Origin: Chryseobacterium contaminans
GTDB lineage: Bacteria > Bacteroidota > Bacteroidia > Flavobacteriales > Weeksellaceae
Length of the DNA stretch: 64,000 nucleotides
Assembly: GCF_001684955.1 (NCBI RefSeq)
Contig: NZ_MAYF01000001.1
Span: forward strand, 1 to 64,000
Direction of reading: 5' to 3'
The notes under the pieces were generated by a model that was not told the origin of the DNA, made no database searches, and saw only the letters and a program-made list of their open reading frames with translations. Both the position numbers and the translations under genes were made by a program. Of the stretch, positions 61,003-64,000 are shown one piece after another (the first letter of the stretch is position 1; every line of letters starts with the position of its first letter).

Positions 61003-64000
61003 TAACATATCTACCAATATTCTAAGAGATGAACAGAAGGAGCTTAACTATGTTGTTACGCCAAATGTAACTCAAGTTTATGAAAGAATTGTAGGAAGCA
61101 TCGGTAAGAGCAATAAATCATTTACCTTAATTGGTAATTATGGTACAGGTAAATCTACTTTTTTATGGGCATTAGAAAAAAATCTGCTCAATAAAAAAGT
61201 ATTTTTTAGCACGAATGCTGGTTCAAAATTACGCTCATATGACTTTATAAAGCTAATTGGTGATAATACATCTTTTATTGATTCCTTGCTTAAAAATCTT
61301 AAAATAAAAGAAGGAGGTTCGGAACAAATTATCAGTGAACTTGAAAGAAGACGTGAGATTGCCGAAAAAAGAAATAGTGGTCTTGTTATTATTATTGATG
61401 AGTTTGGTAAATTTTTAGAATTTGCAAGTAAAAATAAAAGTGCAAGTGATCTATATTTATTACAGTTGATTTCTGAATGGGCCAATGATGATAAAAAAAA
61501 TGTGCTTTTTATATTGTCATTACACCAAAGTTTTATTTCTTATTCTTCATCTCTTGATTCAATGGAAAGACAAGAATGGGAAAAAATAAAAGGTAGATTT
61601 GTAGAATTACTTTTTAATGAGCCTGTAGAGCAATTATTATTTTTCGCCTCAAAAAAACTGGAAGAATTTGAGTTGCCAAAGAAATATCAAAATAGCTTTA
61701 ATCTTTTAAATAAATTGATTAAAACTAGTAATCTTTTGAGATTTAGTGATTTTGACACTTCAGGTCTTGCTAAATCTTTATATCCTCTCGATTGCTTGTC
61801 TTCAAGTATACTTGTTAATTCTCTACAGCGGTATGGTCAAAATGAGAGATCATTATTTACATTTCTTAATGACACTACAAAGTTTTCTATTAATTCTTTT
61901 GATGGGAAATTTTATGCGATATCAAATGTTTTTGATTACTTAATAAATGTATTAGGTAGTGAAATTTATAGTTTTAATAATAGCCACAGAGCCCAATGGC
62001 AAACAAGTTTCAGAGCGCTTGACAGAGCTGAATTGATTGAAGATGTAGATTATAATCTTATATCTGTCGTAATAAAAACTATATGCTTGGTAAATATTTT
62101 TACTAAAACAGGGAGTCTCTTTGATAGTAAATTTATTTCACATTATATTCAATATACAACCGATTTTGAAGCTAATGATGTTGAAAAAGCGATTCTAAAG
62201 TTGGAGAAGGCTGGAATAGTCCGCTTTTACAGACACAGTAATAAGATAAATTTTTTAGAAGGCACCGATTTAGATATTGAACATGAATTAGCGGCAGTTT
62301 CTAAAGAAATCAATCATGATTTTTCTGTGATGCATGCAATTTCTGACCTCATTGATTTTCCGGTTATATTAGTGAAGAAAAATTCTTTTGAAAAAGGAAC
62401 GCCAAGGTTTTTTGAGTTTAAAATTTTAGCTGACCTTAGCCAAATCAGCACTGCAGAAGGAGCGCTGGATGGTTATATTAATTTAGTCCTTGATGGATCA
62501 ATTAAAGAAAGAGATATCCGTAAAGCCTCGATTAATTCAGGAAGCAATCTTTTTGTAATATATAAAAACTCAAAAGAAATACATAATGAAATATTTACTA
62601 TAAATAAACTTACATTTTTAATTAATAAGTATAAGGAAGATATTAATGCTGTTAAATTATTAAACACTGAATTAGAGTTTCATAAAGAACGATTAGAAAA
62701 ATTTGTTTTAGATAATTTATTTATTTCCAATGACCAAAATATTTGGTATTACAATGGAGAGCTTGAGACTATTCAGTCAAAAAAATCTTTAAATGAAACA
62801 CTCTCAAAAATTTGTGATCATGAATTTAGCCTAGCTCCCAATTTTAAAAATGAGTTGGTTAATAAAGAATTTCTAAGCCCTCAAATATTGACAGCTAGAA
62901 AAGCACTTCTTCGTTACGCTTTATCCAATGAAGCTTTGGAAAATTTAGGGTTTGATGATAGTAAATTCCCCCCAGAAAAATCCATCTATATAACTCTATT
63001 ACGAGATACAGGAATTCATACAAAACAACTGTCACATTTTTGTTATTCATCTCCAACGGATCAATCATTTCAACCTTTATGGAATGCATGTACAGCATTT
63101 TTAAGTTCAGCGTATTCATCTAAAAGGAATCTAGGCGAATTATATGAGATTTTGAGTTGTGCTCCTTTTAAACTTAAGAAAGGATTTGTTGATTTTTGGA
63201 TTCCTTTATTTTTAATTATTAATAAAGAAGATTTTGCATTATTTCATGAAATAAATGGATTTATACCTTACATAACAGAAGATGTTTTGGATTTAATACA
63301 TAAATCCCCATCAAACTATTCAATAAAGAGTTATGATGTTTCAGGTTTAAAGTTAAATCTTCTGGAAAGTTATAAAGAGCTTGTTCAAGTCGGGGATGAT
63401 GTATTTGGAACCAAGAGTACATTTTTATCTATATTTGGTAGCTTTCTACGCTTTTACAGAGGTTTAAATGGATATGTGTTAAATACCAAAACAATTTCTC
63501 CGAAAGCATACAGTCTGAGGGAGGCTATCAAAAATGCGAAAGATCCGGAAGATGCTTTATTTAATCAATTCCCAAATGCTCTAGGCTTTCATTCTATTTC
63601 GATAAATGATGATGAGGAAATTTTAAAAACATTTACTTTTCATATCCAGGACTGCATTAGAGAGCTTCGCACTGCATACGATTCATTACTTAATAGAATA
63701 GAAGAAAAAATAGTTAACTCTTTTTATTGTAATTCAACAGAATTTATCGAGTATAAAAAAGAGATAAATGACCGATTAAATAATATTAATATTTACTTAT
63801 TAGGCAATGAGCAAGCTATTGTATTCAAAAGATTAACTTCTTCTTTAGATGACAGGGCATCATGGATTAAGTCCGTAGCTGATGCCGTTTTAGGGAAGTC
63901 TATTGATGTAATGATTGATGAAGAGGAAACCTTATTGATTTCAAATCTTGAAGAATTTATATTAGGTTTAATTAAAGCGTCCGAATTGCATGAATTTGGG
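60992..64000 (+). CDS. Large P-loop ATPase of the defence locus, partial
   Basis: An open frame of 1003 codons from the ATG at 60992 to the window edge, with no stop. Walker A GNYGTGKST lies at 48-56 and Walker B LVIIIDEFGKF at 131-141, followed by a sensor-like LFILSLHQSF. The remaining 800 residues seen are helical and unassigned. The frame overlaps DUF4007 by 11 bases. It resembles the large AAA-type ATPases of BREX, Dnd and related islands in outline, but I cannot name the family. Confidence 0.75.
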   Translation, partial: MGYNNISTNILRDEQKELNYVVTPNVTQVYERIVGSIGKSNKSFTLIGNYGTGKSTFLWALEKNLLNKKVFFSTNAGSKLRSYDFIKLIGDNTSFIDSLLKNLKIKEGGSEQIISELERRREIAEKRNSGLVIIIDEFGKFLEFASKNKSASDLYLLQLISEWANDDKKNVLFILSLHQSFISYSSSLDSMERQEWEKIKGRFVELLFNEPVEQLLFFASKKLEEFELPKKYQNSFNLLNKLIKTSNLLRFSDFDTSGLAKSLYPLDCLSSSILVNSLQRYGQNERSLFTFLNDTTKFSINSFDGKFYAISNVFDYLINVLGSEIYSFNNSHRAQWQTSFRALDRAELIEDVDYNLISVVIKTICLVNIFTKTGSLFDSKFISHYIQYTTDFEANDVEKAILKLEKAGIVRFYRHSNKINFLEGTDLDIEHELAAVSKEINHDFSVMHAISDLIDFPVILVKKNSFEKGTPRFFEFKILADLSQISTAEGALDGYINLVLDGSIKERDIRKASINSGSNLFVIYKNSKEIHNEIFTINKLTFLINKYKEDINAVKLLNTELEFHKERLEKFVLDNLFISNDQNIWYYNGELETIQSKKSLNETLSKICDHEFSLAPNFKNELVNKEFLSPQILTARKALLRYALSNEALENLGFDDSKFPPEKSIYITLLRDTGIHTKQLSHFCYSSPTDQSFQPLWNACTAFLSSAYSSKRNLGELYEILSCAPFKLKKGFVDFWIPLFLIINKEDFALFHEINGFIPYITEDVLDLIHKSPSNYSIKSYDVSGLKLNLLESYKELVQVGDDVFGTKSTFLSIFGSFLRFYRGLNGYVLNTKTISPKAYSLREAIKNAKDPEDALFNQFPNALGFHSISINDDEEILKTFTFHIQDCIRELRTAYDSLLNRIEEKIVNSFYCNSTEFIEYKKEINDRLNNINIYLLGNEQAIVFKRLTSSLDDRASWIKSVADAVLGKSIDVMIDEEETLLISNLEEFILGLIKASELHEFG

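Larger units (their letters stand above)
36853..64000. mobile_element. Probable Tn7-like element inserted in yifB (continues past the window)
   Basis: The region begins at the transposon-like end inside yifB. It is visibly richer in A+T than the chromosome before it and holds cargo-type genes: an exporter/toxin-like cluster and a defence-like locus. No tnsA/B/C or tniQ gene, and no second end or yifB 3' half, occurs before 64000, so the boundary and identity remain inferred. Several nested acquisitions are possible. Confidence 0.5.

Noticed and set aside
1..64000. tRNA, rRNA, riboswitch or integrase genes
   Set aside because: I looked through the intergenic gaps for tRNA T-arm signatures and conserved leader structures, and through the ORFs for recombinase motifs, and found none that could be defended.

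Overview
The window looks like a chromosome segment of a Chryseobacterium-like flavobacterium (Bacteroidota). The evidence is AT-rich DNA, type IX secretion (T9SS) C-terminal tails, LytS/LytTR two-component pairs, a leader-type 'bacteriocin-like' peptide of the Chryseobacterium kind, DUF4840 and DUF4382 lipoproteins, and promoters of the Bacteroidota TTTG / TAnnTTTG type. No rRNA, tRNA or CRISPR array was seen.

Positions 1-36850 are ordinary chromosome: a partial DUF2306 membrane protein, a BaiN/RdsA-like flavoprotein, a thioesterase, thiL, an AraC regulator next to a Bcr/CflA-type drug transporter, two LytS/LytTR pairs, T9SS cargo, a cysteine-rich leader peptide, pepT, HMG-CoA lyase, a sulfurtransferase, a SufT-like protein with an exonuclease, a CsaA-like protein, an HxlR regulator divergent from a quinone oxidoreductase, a universal stress protein, a three-gene RND efflux operon, an ECF sigma factor with an anti-sigma/outer-membrane fusion, and a tail-spike-like beta-helix protein. 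Clear hairpin terminators close most of these units. Matching 21-bp-spaced direct repeats lie upstream of the second LytS/LytTR operon and upstream of the adjacent RND operon, so that pair probably controls both.

At 36853 the Mg-chelatase-like gene yifB (comM) stops abruptly after its Walker A region. The next bases begin with TGT and carry three regularly spaced copies of a TAAATGCGAAA-like repeat, which is how the ends of Tn7/Tn5053-class transposons look. comM is a known target of Tn7-like elements. I read 36853 to beyond 64000 as cargo of such an element. Its transposase genes and far end are not in the window.

The cargo begins with small lipoproteins and membrane genes and a patch of gene debris that includes two AlkB C-terminal fragments. 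The most interesting part is at 40-55 kb. On the minus strand lies a tightly coupled cluster: an exported protein with a double-glycine leader, an Asp/Gly-rich linker and an HEXXH metallopeptidase motif; a secreted leucine-rich-repeat protein; two diverged copies of an SdpA-like/HTTM (SdpB-like) membrane pair; and, separately, a TolC-like channel. Divergent from tolC is a six-gene operon with overlapping reading frames: a nucleotidyltransferase, a C39-peptidase ABC exporter, an HlyD adaptor, an unrecognised 508-residue protein, a T4 Rnl1-like RNA ligase and a Nudix-Rnl1-like ligase fusion. A complete leader-cleaving type I secretion machine with its likely substrate is thus welded to RNA-ligase and nucleotidyl-transfer enzymes. 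I know of no described system with this composition.

The last part (56.4 kb to the end) looks like a phage-defence locus: a 1100-residue sacsin-like GHKL ATPase with a PD-(D/E)XK-like C-terminus, divergent from a DUF4007 protein and a large P-loop ATPase that runs off the window.
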